From SZAS-7 sp964514655 (GTDB lineage: Bacteria > Chlamydiota > Chlamydiia > Chlamydiales > FEN-1388), in assembly GCA_964514655.1 (NCBI GenBank), contig CAZEQY010000002.1, positions 62,001 through 126,000 of the forward strand: 64,000 bases of DNA, written 5' to 3'. Below, piece after piece: positions 52,911 to 61,216 of the stretch. Position numbers and translations under genes: made by a program. Positions within the stretch are counted from its first letter, which is position 1. Every line of letters begins with the position of its first letter. The notes beneath the pieces were generated by a model. That model was given only the letters and a program-made list of their open reading frames with translations. It did not search any database and was not told where the DNA came from.

Positions 52911-53314
52911 AAAACGTGAAGGGTCAAAAACAACTTTTGCAAGGCAAGAGAAATTCTGCCGAGATGCTCAATTTCTGGAGGTAGAGCCTTGAGACGGAGT
53001 TTAATATGATATAAATATGTCCGAATCAGGGCTACAAGCAACTCCTCATCTTCACTAGCAAAGTATTTTATAATTCTAGTTTGAAGAGACTTGATGGTCT
53101 TTTTACGAGGGTATTCTACGCTTTGAGGATCTAGCTTTAACGCGTTATCGAATTTTTCTAATACATATGAAGCCACGAGCGCATTTGTCGCTTTATGGCC
53201 ATTTTCTCTCGTCAGAATCAAACCCTTTTCCGGATGAACAGCAAGAAAGCACCCAGGATTATCTCTAACCAACGAAAAGGACAAATCCAATTTATGAAAA
53301 CAAGCAGCCGTCAT
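52883..53314 (-). pseudogene. N-terminal part of the frameshifted large hypothetical
   Basis: 143 codons from an ATG at 53314 to a stop at 52883. Up to about residue 127 the protein looks normal (HPEKGLILTRENGHKATNALV; LGRISLALQK); the last 15 residues (FWRWMLFKG) are out-of-frame translation of what the downstream frame reads as DPSRFLALDAIQG. This overlap strongly suggests the two frames belong to one gene. No family recognised and no Shine-Dalgarno sequence is obvious. Confidence 0.6.
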
Positions 53315-53388
53315 AGGCCAAAAATGCTATTACAAAGAGTAATAAAATGCAAATAAACAAACTTTTAAAAATGAAGTGTAGAATTAAG

Positions 53389-53742
53389 CTACGCTGTCAT
53401 GCCTACATCGCCATTGGCAAGTTGAGGATCTGACCTACACGAGCAGCAGAATTCGCCAAACATAAATTTGCTAAAGCCGCATGTGGAGATAACTGCGCCT
53501 AGAATAAATCCAAATATGAAAATCGTGCCAGCAATCTCTTTTACAACTGTTGAACTTTCGGCAAGTGGCAAGATAGAGGGAATGCCGGCAGATGCTGTGG
53601 CTACTGCAACGCCAATTCCCATAAAGACAGCGCCCCAACAGCGAGAAGTTCGCCGTGCAGCATTTCTTTGCTCAGCATCGTCATCTTCTATGTCTAACGC
53701 AAAGTCTGGTGATCGGTTACCTAGAGCTGGTACACTTGTCAT
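53389..53742 (-). CDS. Small two-helix membrane hypothetical
   Basis: 117 residues. Charged N-terminal 35 residues (LDIEDDDAEQRNAARR) then two hydrophobic helices at about 36-58 and 66-88, with a cysteine-rich C-terminal tail (FGEFCCSCRSDP). The paired hydrophobic helices with a short loop are reminiscent of chlamydial inclusion-membrane (Inc) proteins, but this shape is not specific. AGGAG precedes the ATG. It lies between the frameshifted gene and nadK. Confidence 0.65.
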   Translation of the reverse strand: MTSVPALGNRSPDFALDIEDDDAEQRNAARRTSRCWGAVFMGIGVAVATASAGIPSILPLAESSTVVKEIAGTIFIFGFILGAVISTCGFSKFMFGEFCCSCRSDPQLANGDVGMTA

Positions 53743-53755
53743 ATTAAGGGGCTCC

Positions 53756-54574
53756 TTAGTTGCGCAAACTGCCTGTCCAGTTTAGCTTGGTTCTTAGAGT
53801 GTCAAAGTAGTCGATGCCTGAGACGCTAATGAGGCTGAATGCTCGCTTTGCAGGGCGTATAGTGAAGGTTTCATTTGGCTTAAGAGAAAAACGGCAGACG
53901 CCGTCGAAGGCAACTTCGACAGGTTGATACTCGCTCATATAGACAATTTCAATGCTACTTGGCTCTTGTAGCACTATCGGGCGGTTTGAAAGAGCGTGAG
54001 GGCATATGGGAGTTATCACCACGCACTGCAACATGGGCGAAACTATGGGGCCGCCAGCTGATAATGAGTAGGCAGTAGAGCCACTAGGAGTTGCTACAAT
54101 AACCCCATCGGCGCTAAAGGTATTAAAGTACTTACCATCTACAGTCAAGCCAATGTCAACAAGGTTATAGTTTGGGCCGCGGTGAACAACAACTTCATTT
54201 ACCGCATAGCAGCTTGTGCCGTCTGCCTTTATACCTTCTAGCATAAGGCGCCTTTGGACTTCGTACTTGCCGGCAAGAACAAGTTCAAGACTTGCTATAA
54301 GGTTGCTCGGCGTGATGTCAGCTAAAAAACCAAGCGTGCCAAAGTTAACACCTAGTATGGGAGCATCAAGAGAAGGGTAGTGATGTACGACAGACAAAAT
54401 TGACCCATCACCACCAAGAGAAAGCACAAACGTAATGTCCTTTGCATCTACATTAAGAGGTTCTTTATCAAGCCATACAACAGTTGCGCCCTTTGCCTGT
54501 AAAAAGCGCACAGCATCTTCAGCAAGCTCTTTTGCATGGGGCTTATTGTAGTTAACAAGTATTGCTACAATCAT
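53756..54574 (-). CDS. nadK: NAD kinase
   Basis: Phosphorylates NAD to NADP with ATP or polyphosphate. 272 residues. Core motifs: SLGGDGSILSVVH (the GGDG nucleotide site), VNFGTLGFLAD, CYAVNEVVVHRGPN, and a TPSGSTAYSLSAGG region. The ATG overlaps the xseB stop by 4 bases. With xseB and xseA it forms a minus-strand operon. Confidence 0.96.
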   Translation of the reverse strand: MIVAILVNYNKPHAKELAEDAVRFLQAKGATVVWLDKEPLNVDAKDITFVLSLGGDGSILSVVHHYPSLDAPILGVNFGTLGFLADITPSNLIASLELVLAGKYEVQRRLMLEGIKADGTSCYAVNEVVVHRGPNYNLVDIGLTVDGKYFNTFSADGVIVATPSGSTAYSLSAGGPIVSPMLQCVVITPICPHALSNRPIVLQEPSSIEIVYMSEYQPVEVAFDGVCRFSLKPNETFTIRPAKRAFSLISVSGIDYFDTLRTKLNWTGSLRN

Positions 54575-54828
54575 GGCATACTTTGAGTTAGGGGCTTGCC
54601 GTCGGGACCAAGCTGCAGCTGGCCGGCTCTATTTTTCATCAGCACTTCTATCTTCTTTTCTGCATCCTGCAGCTTTTTATGGCATGATATAATGAGTGTA
54701 TCTGCCTCTTCATAGAGGTTTAAAGACTCTTCAAGGGTTGGATTGCCTGTATTTAGATTTTCTAAAATGTGTTCAAGGCGCTCAAAAGCCTTTTCAAAAG
54801 TAGCTTCAGCTGGTTTTTGATTTGTCAT
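54571..54828 (-). CDS. xseB: Exodeoxyribonuclease VII small subunit
   Basis: 85 residues. FEKAFERLEHILENLNTGNPTLEESLNLYEEADTLI is the typical XseB helix pair; multiple copies bind XseA in the exonuclease VII complex, which degrades single-stranded DNA. It overlaps xseA (upstream) by 23 bp and nadK by 4 bp, so all three are coupled. Confidence 0.94.
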   Translation of the reverse strand: MTNQKPAEATFEKAFERLEHILENLNTGNPTLEESLNLYEEADTLIISCHKKLQDAEKKIEVLMKNRAGQLQLGPDGKPLTQSMP

Positions 54829-56248
54829 CTGTTACTCGTACATTTGTAATTTCTGCGTCTAACTCGCCATCTTTAAGGGCTATTTTTACTAAACTATGCG
54901 GCACAACATCTTTGCAAGAGGATATAACTGAGCCATCTTTTTGAGAAAATATAATGCTATAGCCTTTTGCCAAAATTTTCTTTGGATGTAATGCATCAAG
55001 CTGGGCACCTACATTTTCTAGCTTTCGTTTATTTTCTTGGAGCTTTTTTTGCACAAGGGCCAAAAGTTTTGTTCCAAACTGATACGAAGTGAAGGCCCGT
55101 TTCTTCATAAGGTAGCGCGCTTTAAACGTAACGTTCAGTGCTTCACTTTTTGCAATAAGCGCCTGCTTTAAATTGCGGATGCGGTTACTTGGCCGCACAA
55201 CTTCAAGACTTTTTTTATAACGTTGTAGGTCTTGATAAAAAGTTGTCACCTTGCGCTTTATAGCAGCATCTAAATCATCTGTCATATCATCTACAAGCTG
55301 CTCGCGAGATCTCAAGACATAGCTTGATGAGGTAAATACCGGATGAGCTACTAGCCTAGAGACCTTATCTCGCAGTGTTTTTAGCTCTTTAGATAGCGCA
55401 TGTGCAAGAGATTTTGCATACTTTGCAATTTTTTCAAGCATCTCTTTTTGTTCGTGTGAGATAATTTCTGCAGCAGCAGATGGTGTTGGAGCTCTCACAT
55501 CTGCAACAAAGTCAGCTACAGTAAAATCAGTCTCATGGCCTACTGCCGAGACGATTGGGATTTCACTTTGAAAGATCGCAGTTGCCACAATTTCGCTGTT
55601 AAAGGGCGCTAAATCCTCAAAGCTGCCGCCTCCGCGACCGACGATAAGGACATCTGCAATCTTATGCTCATTACACTGCCTAATAGCATTTGCAATTTCA
55701 ATATCAGCACCTTCACCCTGAACGCGAACCGGGTTTAAGATAAGGTGAAAGCCGCTCATACGCCTTTCAAGCACATTGAGGATATCTTGTATTACGGCTC
55801 CTGTTGGACTTGTAACAACGCCGATCCGTTTTGGAAAGGGGGGAAGGGGTCTTTTACGCTCCTTGCTGAAGTAGCCTAAAGCCTGCAGCTTTTTTTTAAG
55901 CATCTCGAGCTTTATAAGCTGCTCGCCAATGCCAACGTGCGATAACTCCTTTACAGTAAGCTGATAGCCGCCCTTGGGAGGATATACGCTAAGCTCAGCC
56001 CTCACAAGTATCTGATCGCCATTTTTTGGATGAATAGCAACCTTTGCAAGATCACCCCTGTAACAGACGCATGAGATCTGAGCAAACTCGTCTTTTAAAG
56101 AAAAATAAAAGTGACCGGAGGTATGAAGCTTAGGATTAGAAACCTCTCCCTTTACCCACACGCGCGGATACTGCGTCTCAAGCGTAAGCTTGATCGCCTG
56201 AGTAATCTCCGAAACTGAAAGTATCAATGGCGCTGTTTGGGTATTCAT
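54806..56248 (-). CDS. xseA: Exodeoxyribonuclease VII large subunit
   Basis: 480 residues. N-terminal OB domain (LSVSEITQAIKLTLE, VWVKGEVSNPKLHTSGHFYFSLKD), the catalytic core with FPKRIGVVTSPTGAVIQDI, VLIVGRGGGSFEDLAPFN and VSAVGHETDFTVADFVADVRAPTPSAAAE, then a long coiled-coil C terminus that docks XseB. The ATG at 56248 (MNTQTAPLIL) is preceded by a G-rich stretch; the 20 residues upstream in frame look non-family. Confidence 0.95.
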   Translation of the reverse strand: MNTQTAPLILSVSEITQAIKLTLETQYPRVWVKGEVSNPKLHTSGHFYFSLKDEFAQISCVCYRGDLAKVAIHPKNGDQILVRAELSVYPPKGGYQLTVKELSHVGIGEQLIKLEMLKKKLQALGYFSKERKRPLPPFPKRIGVVTSPTGAVIQDILNVLERRMSGFHLILNPVRVQGEGADIEIANAIRQCNEHKIADVLIVGRGGGSFEDLAPFNSEIVATAIFQSEIPIVSAVGHETDFTVADFVADVRAPTPSAAAEIISHEQKEMLEKIAKYAKSLAHALSKELKTLRDKVSRLVAHPVFTSSSYVLRSREQLVDDMTDDLDAAIKRKVTTFYQDLQRYKKSLEVVRPSNRIRNLKQALIAKSEALNVTFKARYLMKKRAFTSYQFGTKLLALVQKKLQENKRKLENVGAQLDALHPKKILAKGYSIIFSQKDGSVISSCKDVVPHSLVKIALKDGELDAEITNVRVTDDKSKTS

Positions 56249-56354
56249 ACCCCCGCAAGAATGCCCATTTTCCAAAAAATACTCAAGCCTCTTTATTAAT
56301 TGCCACAAATAGAGTTTTCAGATATACCTCAGATTCATTCGAATGGGGAGAATA

Positions 56355-57134
56355 ATGGCAAAGAAGACCACGAAGTGCTTTTTAGTCGGCAACTGGAAGA
56401 TGTATAAGACGATTGATCAAGCAGTAGAGTTTATAGATAAGATTGCGCCCATGACGCAAGATGCAAGCTGCCAGGTGATGCTTGCAGTGCCTTTTACAGC
56501 CATAAAAACACTTTCTGAAAGGGCTAAAGACACAAACATCATCATCGGCGCTCAGAATATGAACGACGCCTCTGAAGGCGCTTTTACGGGCGAAGTTGCT
56601 GCAGTTATGCTAAAAGATGCCGGTGCCCAGTTTGTGCTGATAGGACACTCTGAGCGTAGACAGCTTTTTCACGAAGATAATAGTTTTATCAACCGCAAGG
56701 TCTTACGCGCCCTAGAATGCGATCTACAGCCACTTTTATGCGTAGGAGAAACCTACGAACAGCACCAAGAAGGCAAAAGCCACGATGTCATCAAGTCCCA
56801 GCTTTCAGAATGCCTACAAGGCTGTCCAAAAGATGCTGCAAAAAACCTGATGGTTGCCTACGAGCCTGTTTGGGCTATCGGAACAGGCCTTGCAGCTACA
56901 CCCAAGCTTGTAGATGCAGCCATGGAACAGATTTCAGAGGCATTGACAGAGATCTTTGATGCCAAAAGTGCAAAAGGCGTTCCGCTACTCTATGGCGGCT
57001 CTGTTAGCCCAAATAACGCACAAGATTTTTTAAATTCAGATGAAATTGAGGGACTTTTGATCGGATCTGCATCTCTTGCTCCTGAATCATTTGCAAAAAT
57101 TATTTCCCTCAGGCAAAATAGTCCCACTAGCTAA
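56355..57134 (+). CDS. tpiA: Triosephosphate isomerase
   Basis: Interconverts dihydroxyacetone phosphate and glyceraldehyde 3-phosphate in glycolysis. 259 residues. Active-site residues are present: NWKMYK (Lys), IGHSERRQLF (His), AYEPVWAIGTG (Glu) and a phosphate loop YGGSVSPNN. GGGGAG precedes the ATG at 56355, so the four codons upstream are ignored. Followed by secG 9 bp later. Confidence 0.97.
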   Translation: MAKKTTKCFLVGNWKMYKTIDQAVEFIDKIAPMTQDASCQVMLAVPFTAIKTLSERAKDTNIIIGAQNMNDASEGAFTGEVAAVMLKDAGAQFVLIGHSERRQLFHEDNSFINRKVLRALECDLQPLLCVGETYEQHQEGKSHDVIKSQLSECLQGCPKDAAKNLMVAYEPVWAIGTGLAATPKLVDAAMEQISEALTEIFDAKSAKGVPLLYGGSVSPNNAQDFLNSDEIEGLLIGSASLAPESFAKIISLRQNSPTS

Positions 57135-57143
57135 TGGTGTAAC

Positions 57144-57434
57144 ATGACATTTTTATATTTCTTCTTTATTACATTGTTCTTGATTTCGTGCTTGCTCTTA
57201 TGCCTACTTGTACTTGTACAAGAAGGTAAAGGCGGCGGTCTTGGAACTACGTTCGGAGCAAGCGACTCATCAGACTCGCTCTTTGGAACATCAACACCTG
57301 AAATTCTTAAGAAAATCACAGGCTACTTTGCGGCAGTGTTTATCGTTGGTTGCTTGATCCTTTCCTTCTGGACAGGCTCGCTTGCACGTCACAACGTAGC
57401 ACAATACGCACAACCTACTGAAATCACTCAGTAG
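57144..57434 (+). CDS. secG: Preprotein translocase subunit SecG
   Basis: 96 residues with two transmembrane helices. CLLLCLLVLVQEGKGGGLG followed by FGTSTPEILKKITGYFAAVF is the SecG signature (VLxQ-x-GKGGGLG, then T-x-x-L-x-K). Subunit of the SecYEG channel; stimulates translocation. Directly after tpiA. Its last 11 bp overlap the convergent hypothetical gene. Confidence 0.93.
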   Translation: MTFLYFFFITLFLISCLLLCLLVLVQEGKGGGLGTTFGASDSSDSLFGTSTPEILKKITGYFAAVFIVGCLILSFWTGSLARHNVAQYAQPTEITQ

Positions 57435-58902
57435 GCGGCAAAATCACAAACGCTGGCACACCTGTATAGGTGTGGCAGTGTGTTGTAGCTTGTCTTTTTT
57501 GCCAGGATAGAAGCTTTCTTGGGTAGTGTACGTTACTATAGTCTTGATTCAGCGCATCCCAGAGCGAAAACTTGCGACTTTCTCGCACACAGGCAAGAGA
57601 CGGACTTACTGTAGTCCAGCCTACTGCCCATACTAATAAATACTTAGCGATAGCGCCAATTTTTGCAGGGATGTACAACACTATATCGCGCACCTTTTTT
57701 ATTGGCAGAGGAAGTGCAGGAATATAGCTAAAAATCTGCTTTGCCACTTTTTTTATCTTTATAATAGGTGAGCCAAATGTAGGTATATTCTTGACAACTG
57801 CGTTTACAACATCCTTTATGCAAGTCTCTAAACGCGTTTCTGTCTGAACATCAACTCCAGCAAAGCTTAACTGACGCATTGTAATTTTTATGCAATTTGC
57901 ATGGAGCCAATCAAAAGAGGGTTGGCTACAATTTAGATCTACAACGTCTTGAATAGCCTTACGAAAGGCCTCTTCAGATAGTGGCAGCGTAGTAATATAG
58001 CGTCCATCATGAGGTTTAGATTCTTCAAAATCATTAAGCGCAACACGGCCTAGAACTTGCCCTAGGGCAGTTGAGGTGCGAACGTAGGCGCGCTCTCCAA
58101 CATCTCTTCTATAGCCAAAGGAATACACCTTGCCCTCAGGCGTGATTATGCGTATTCCATAGTGAGTTGCAAGCTTTTTAAATAGCCCGCGAATGAACAC
58201 ATTTCTATCTCTAAAGAGCACACCTGTAGATGTGCATATCTGCAGCACGTAGGGCTTTTGGACATCCGGCGTGGGGTCAGGATTTTGCTCGGTATAAAAT
58301 CCTTTAGCATACTCCTGAACCTTTTTTACATACTCTTGAGAAAGCTCATCAACGCAAAAAGGCTGTGAGAAGCGAAAGATATTTTGCCGAGTTATACCAA
58401 GAGGGGAGATATAGGTCCAAAATTCATTTGGGGCTTGGGCACTTCGCAAAATATCATATTCTTTATACGAGACAAGCTTACCTTTAATATCTTCCCAGCG
58501 AGTCATTGTACCTTCTACAAGAATCATCGGATGGCCATCATCTGATGGTCTAACGGTGTGTTTATCGGCATGTAAGGAAGGTGAGTTTCGGTAACAGGCT
58601 ATCTGGTAGGCTACGCCGCTTTTTATAAGAAAGTCAACGCAATCTGGATGGGTTTCAATAAACTCGGGAGGAAAGCCAAGTGTTTGCCAGTCTAGATGAA
58701 CCTTGAGCGCATCTTTATGAGTAGCAAGTACATCTTTATAGCTTTGAAGATATGCGGAGACCTTTATTAATGCATCTCCGCTTACCTTATGTACCTTTTT
58801 TTCGATATCTTGAGTAATTGCGTGAAGTTTGGCATAGTTTGGTGCTGCAGAGACCAAAATATTCGATGCCTGAACAAGCAAAAATTCTATTTTATTAGAC
58901 AT
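57424..58902 (-). CDS. Large hypothetical protein with C-terminal hydrophobic segment
   Basis: 492 residues, not recognised. Mostly soluble, with a hydrophobic helix around 415-440 (IGAIAKYLLVWAVGWTTVS) near the C terminus, so possibly membrane-tethered. Notable blocks: FPPEFIETHPDCVDFLI, EFWTYISPLGITRQNIF, LFRDRNVFIRG, YSFGYRR. There is no signal peptide. It overlaps def by 8 bp (same strand) and secG by 11 bp (convergent). Its insertion between secG and def, which I take to be a core block, suggests lineage-specific gain. Confidence 0.7.
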   Translation of the reverse strand: MSNKIEFLLVQASNILVSAAPNYAKLHAITQDIEKKVHKVSGDALIKVSAYLQSYKDVLATHKDALKVHLDWQTLGFPPEFIETHPDCVDFLIKSGVAYQIACYRNSPSLHADKHTVRPSDDGHPMILVEGTMTRWEDIKGKLVSYKEYDILRSAQAPNEFWTYISPLGITRQNIFRFSQPFCVDELSQEYVKKVQEYAKGFYTEQNPDPTPDVQKPYVLQICTSTGVLFRDRNVFIRGLFKKLATHYGIRIITPEGKVYSFGYRRDVGERAYVRTSTALGQVLGRVALNDFEESKPHDGRYITTLPLSEEAFRKAIQDVVDLNCSQPSFDWLHANCIKITMRQLSFAGVDVQTETRLETCIKDVVNAVVKNIPTFGSPIIKIKKVAKQIFSYIPALPLPIKKVRDIVLYIPAKIGAIAKYLLVWAVGWTTVSPSLACVRESRKFSLWDALNQDYSNVHYPRKLLSWQKRQATTHCHTYTGVPAFVILPPTE

Positions 58903-59422
58903 TGTACTTATTATTAATACGTCTTAGAATAGGCTCTATTTCATTTCGCTTTTTCTTTGAAATGCGGTCGATGTACAGCTTGCCATTTAGGTGGTCATTT
59001 TCGTGCATAAGCACACGCGCAGGCCAGCCTTCAAGCTCGTGAATAAACTCCGTTCCATCGCGATCTATCGCCGTTACTGTAATGCCGACCGGTCGCTCCA
59101 CCGGCAAATAAAGCTTTGGTATTGAAAGGCAGCCTTCATCGTGAACCCATGTTTCTTTTGTTGGATTCGTAAGCTTTGGGTTGATATACACCTGAGTCGG
59201 AGCACGAGAGTAGTTACCATATTCATCTTCAACAGGGTAGCGAACAAGGCATATAGAGAGCAATTTGCCCACCTGATTTGCAGAAATTCCTATAGAACCT
59301 GCTTGATCCATCGTTTCTTCCATATCCTGAATAAGCTTGAGGATTTCGTCTGTAATCTTCTCCACTGGAAGAGTCTTCTGCCTAAGTATTGGATGGTCAA
59401 AGTAAAAAAGTGGTAAAATCAT
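58895..59422 (-). CDS. def: Peptide deformylase
   Basis: Removes the formyl group from nascent N-terminal methionine; metal enzyme, cytoplasmic. 175 residues. Three motifs: GISANQVG (usually GxAAxQ; Ser and Asn variants here), EGCLSIP, and HENDHLNG (HExDH). YFDHPILRQKTLPV at the N terminus is typical. Overlaps the downstream hypothetical by 8 bp; divergent from the GNAT gene. Confidence 0.94.
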   Translation of the reverse strand: MILPLFYFDHPILRQKTLPVEKITDEILKLIQDMEETMDQAGSIGISANQVGKLLSICLVRYPVEDEYGNYSRAPTQVYINPKLTNPTKETWVHDEGCLSIPKLYLPVERPVGITVTAIDRDGTEFIHELEGWPARVLMHENDHLNGKLYIDRISKKKRNEIEPILRRINNKYNV

Positions 59423-59496
59423 AGCCTTAATGAATTTTTTTGATGCAAGTATAGCAGATTTCGCGTATTAGTAGCAAAAAAAGGACTAAAAAAGAG

Positions 59497-59919
59497 ATGA
59501 GATTGCTCCCACTGGCAGAAGAAAACGACGCATTCAAAGAGATGAAAGAGGCATTTTTACACGAACAAGCCATGCAGCAAGATCCGGACAAAAGAGCACA
59601 CGCTCGCTTTTTTATTGAACACATGGGCAAAAATATCGGATTTAGCGAAGTGCAGCTTGAAGAAGAGTGCTTTCCAGACGAAGACCTGCCTGAGATGTGC
59701 CTTAAAATTTATGCCTTTTATATTGCCCCAAGCTATCGCGGTCAGCATCTTGGCCGAGAGGCATTCAAGCTGCTTAGGCAATGGGGACGCGATAACGAAG
59801 CCGCACTTGTTGAAACAGAAGTAAATAAAACCCTAGAATTCAGCAACGACTTTATGAAGGAACAAGGCCTTGAACTTGCCGGCTCTGGCCCTCGCAATGT
59901 CTGGAGAGGATTTATCTAA
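59497..59919 (+). CDS. GNAT-family acetyltransferase
   Basis: 140 residues. The acetyl-CoA binding motif is seen as YRGQHLGREAFKLLRQW (R/Q-x-x-G-x-A/G style), preceded by the strand LKIYAFYIAPS and followed by ETEVNKTLEFSNDFMKEQGLELAG. The target could be a protein, peptide or small molecule. It is divergent from def and nearly abuts the TPM-domain gene (one base between). Confidence 0.83.
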   Translation: MRLLPLAEENDAFKEMKEAFLHEQAMQQDPDKRAHARFFIEHMGKNIGFSEVQLEEECFPDEDLPEMCLKIYAFYIAPSYRGQHLGREAFKLLRQWGRDNEAALVETEVNKTLEFSNDFMKEQGLELAGSGPRNVWRGFI

Positions 59920-59920
59920 T

Positions 59921-60634
59921 ATGAGAACTGCCCTAGCACTTTTTAGCCTTAGCTTTTTGTTATGCTCACTTCAAATTCCTGCCAATAAAGGCTATATAAA
60001 TGACCTCACAGGCTCTATAAGCGAGCAGGAGAGTGCTTTTCTTGACAAGCAACTAAAAGCCTTTGAAGTCCAAGAGGGTGTACAGATTGTTGTTATCGTT
60101 GTTCCTGACTTAGAAGGTCAAACGATAGAAAATACATCTCTACAAATAGCAAGTCAGTGGCAAGTCGGCCCACGAGGCCATGACAGCGGCATACTTATGC
60201 TGGTAGCCAAAAAAGAGGGTAAATCCTATATCGACTTAGGGTATGGCCTAGATACTAACATCAACGATACTATGGCTCGTAAGATTAGCCAAGATGTCAT
60301 GGACCCCATATTAGCTAAAGGACGCATCTATAAGGGCGTAACGGCGGGTATTTCTGCTATTTTTGCAGATTTTGGCAAATCGATCGGGGAGTCTGGGCCG
60401 GTAAACGTCGGCAACTTCTTGGGCATGACGCAGCTTCTTATCTTTTTAGCCGCAATACCCCTTTTATACTGCATTGCGCGCTTTTCTGCTTCTAAACACA
60501 TATGGATATCGCCAGCCCTTGGCTTTTTAACGGGCCTTACGCAATCGCTAAGCCTAGCAGTAGCCCTAGCATGTCTTGGCGGCCTCATGGTACTTATCTG
60601 CTACCTCATACGCACCTATACACCTCCGCGATAG
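59921..60634 (+). CDS. Exported TPM-domain membrane protein
   Basis: 237 residues. A signal peptide (TALALFSLSFLLCSLQIPA) precedes a TPM_phosphatase-type periplasmic domain (YINDLTGSISEQESAFLD, VPDLEGQTIENTSLQIASQW, GILMLVAKKEGKSYIDLGYGLD), then C-terminal transmembrane helices (about 165-230). Family members (YgcG-like) are linked to membrane quality control, some with phosphatase activity. GAGAGGA is about 11 bases before the ATG at 59921, so the earlier in-frame ATG is rejected. Convergent with the next gene, 2 bp apart. Confidence 0.85.
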   Translation: MRTALALFSLSFLLCSLQIPANKGYINDLTGSISEQESAFLDKQLKAFEVQEGVQIVVIVVPDLEGQTIENTSLQIASQWQVGPRGHDSGILMLVAKKEGKSYIDLGYGLDTNINDTMARKISQDVMDPILAKGRIYKGVTAGISAIFADFGKSIGESGPVNVGNFLGMTQLLIFLAAIPLLYCIARFSASKHIWISPALGFLTGLTQSLSLAVALACLGGLMVLICYLIRTYTPPR

Positions 60635-60636
60635 TC

Positions 60637-61116
60637 CTAAGGTGATTCGCGCACTTCTGGGTGAGGGCTATCGGCGGGCCATTCTGGGGCTTGTACCAAG
60701 GAGTTTTTGTTTACTACAATTTTTGTAACACCTGGAATCTCGGCAAGCTCTGGCGGCAGCACGTGAAGCTGCATGGAAACATGTAATCCCGGTTTTTGTA
60801 GTAGGTTGAGTTCAACGCCAGGGGCCCATGAAGGGCGGTTGTTGCTATTTAGGGTAAGGCGTCTACGAACGGCATCTGCCTTCTGGTGCACAAACTGAGG
60901 TGCCTCACAAGAGGCAAGTGGCTCTACTCCCCAGTGCTTAAGTTCAGCCTTACCAAACATCATTTCAATACAAATCAGCAATGCACGGTCGTAGCATAGC
61001 CTGACGTACTCTTGTAGCTTTTTTTCATCTGGTTTATTAGGAAGTTTGCCTTCGGGCTCGAGTTTATAATAACGTAGCCAGCCCTCGAGGGAACCTATTG
61101 ATTCATGCACACTCAT
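60637..61116 (-). CDS. Hypothetical protein
   Basis: 159 residues, soluble, not recognised. N-terminal half helical and charged (KLEPEGKLPNKPDEKK; YVRLCYDRALLICIEMMFG), C-terminal half richer in strands (VSMQLHVLPPELAEIPG, KIVVNKNSLVQAPEW). A strong GGGGGAGA ribosome-binding site lies a few bases before the ATG. It lies convergent with the TPM gene and divergent from the large gene at 61217. Confidence 0.6.
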   Translation of the reverse strand: MSVHESIGSLEGWLRYYKLEPEGKLPNKPDEKKLQEYVRLCYDRALLICIEMMFGKAELKHWGVEPLASCEAPQFVHQKADAVRRRLTLNSNNRPSWAPGVELNLLQKPGLHVSMQLHVLPPELAEIPGVTKIVVNKNSLVQAPEWPADSPHPEVRESP

Positions 61117-61216
61117 ATTCTCCCCCTTTTGGCTCTATTATTTCATAAAAATCAATCTTATGCAATATATAAATAAAATATTGTATAATAATGTTAAGCT
61201 AGTATTGAGGTTACCC

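Noticed and set aside
52925..52945. Programmed -1 frameshift site
   Set aside because: The local sequence G-CAA-AAG does not fit the X-XXY-YYZ slippery heptamer and I saw no strong following stem; an indel is the simpler reading.
59427..59630. Minus-strand 67-codon frame upstream of def
   Set aside because: It mostly overlaps the GNAT gene on the opposite strand; a Cys-rich shadow composition and no ribosome-binding site.
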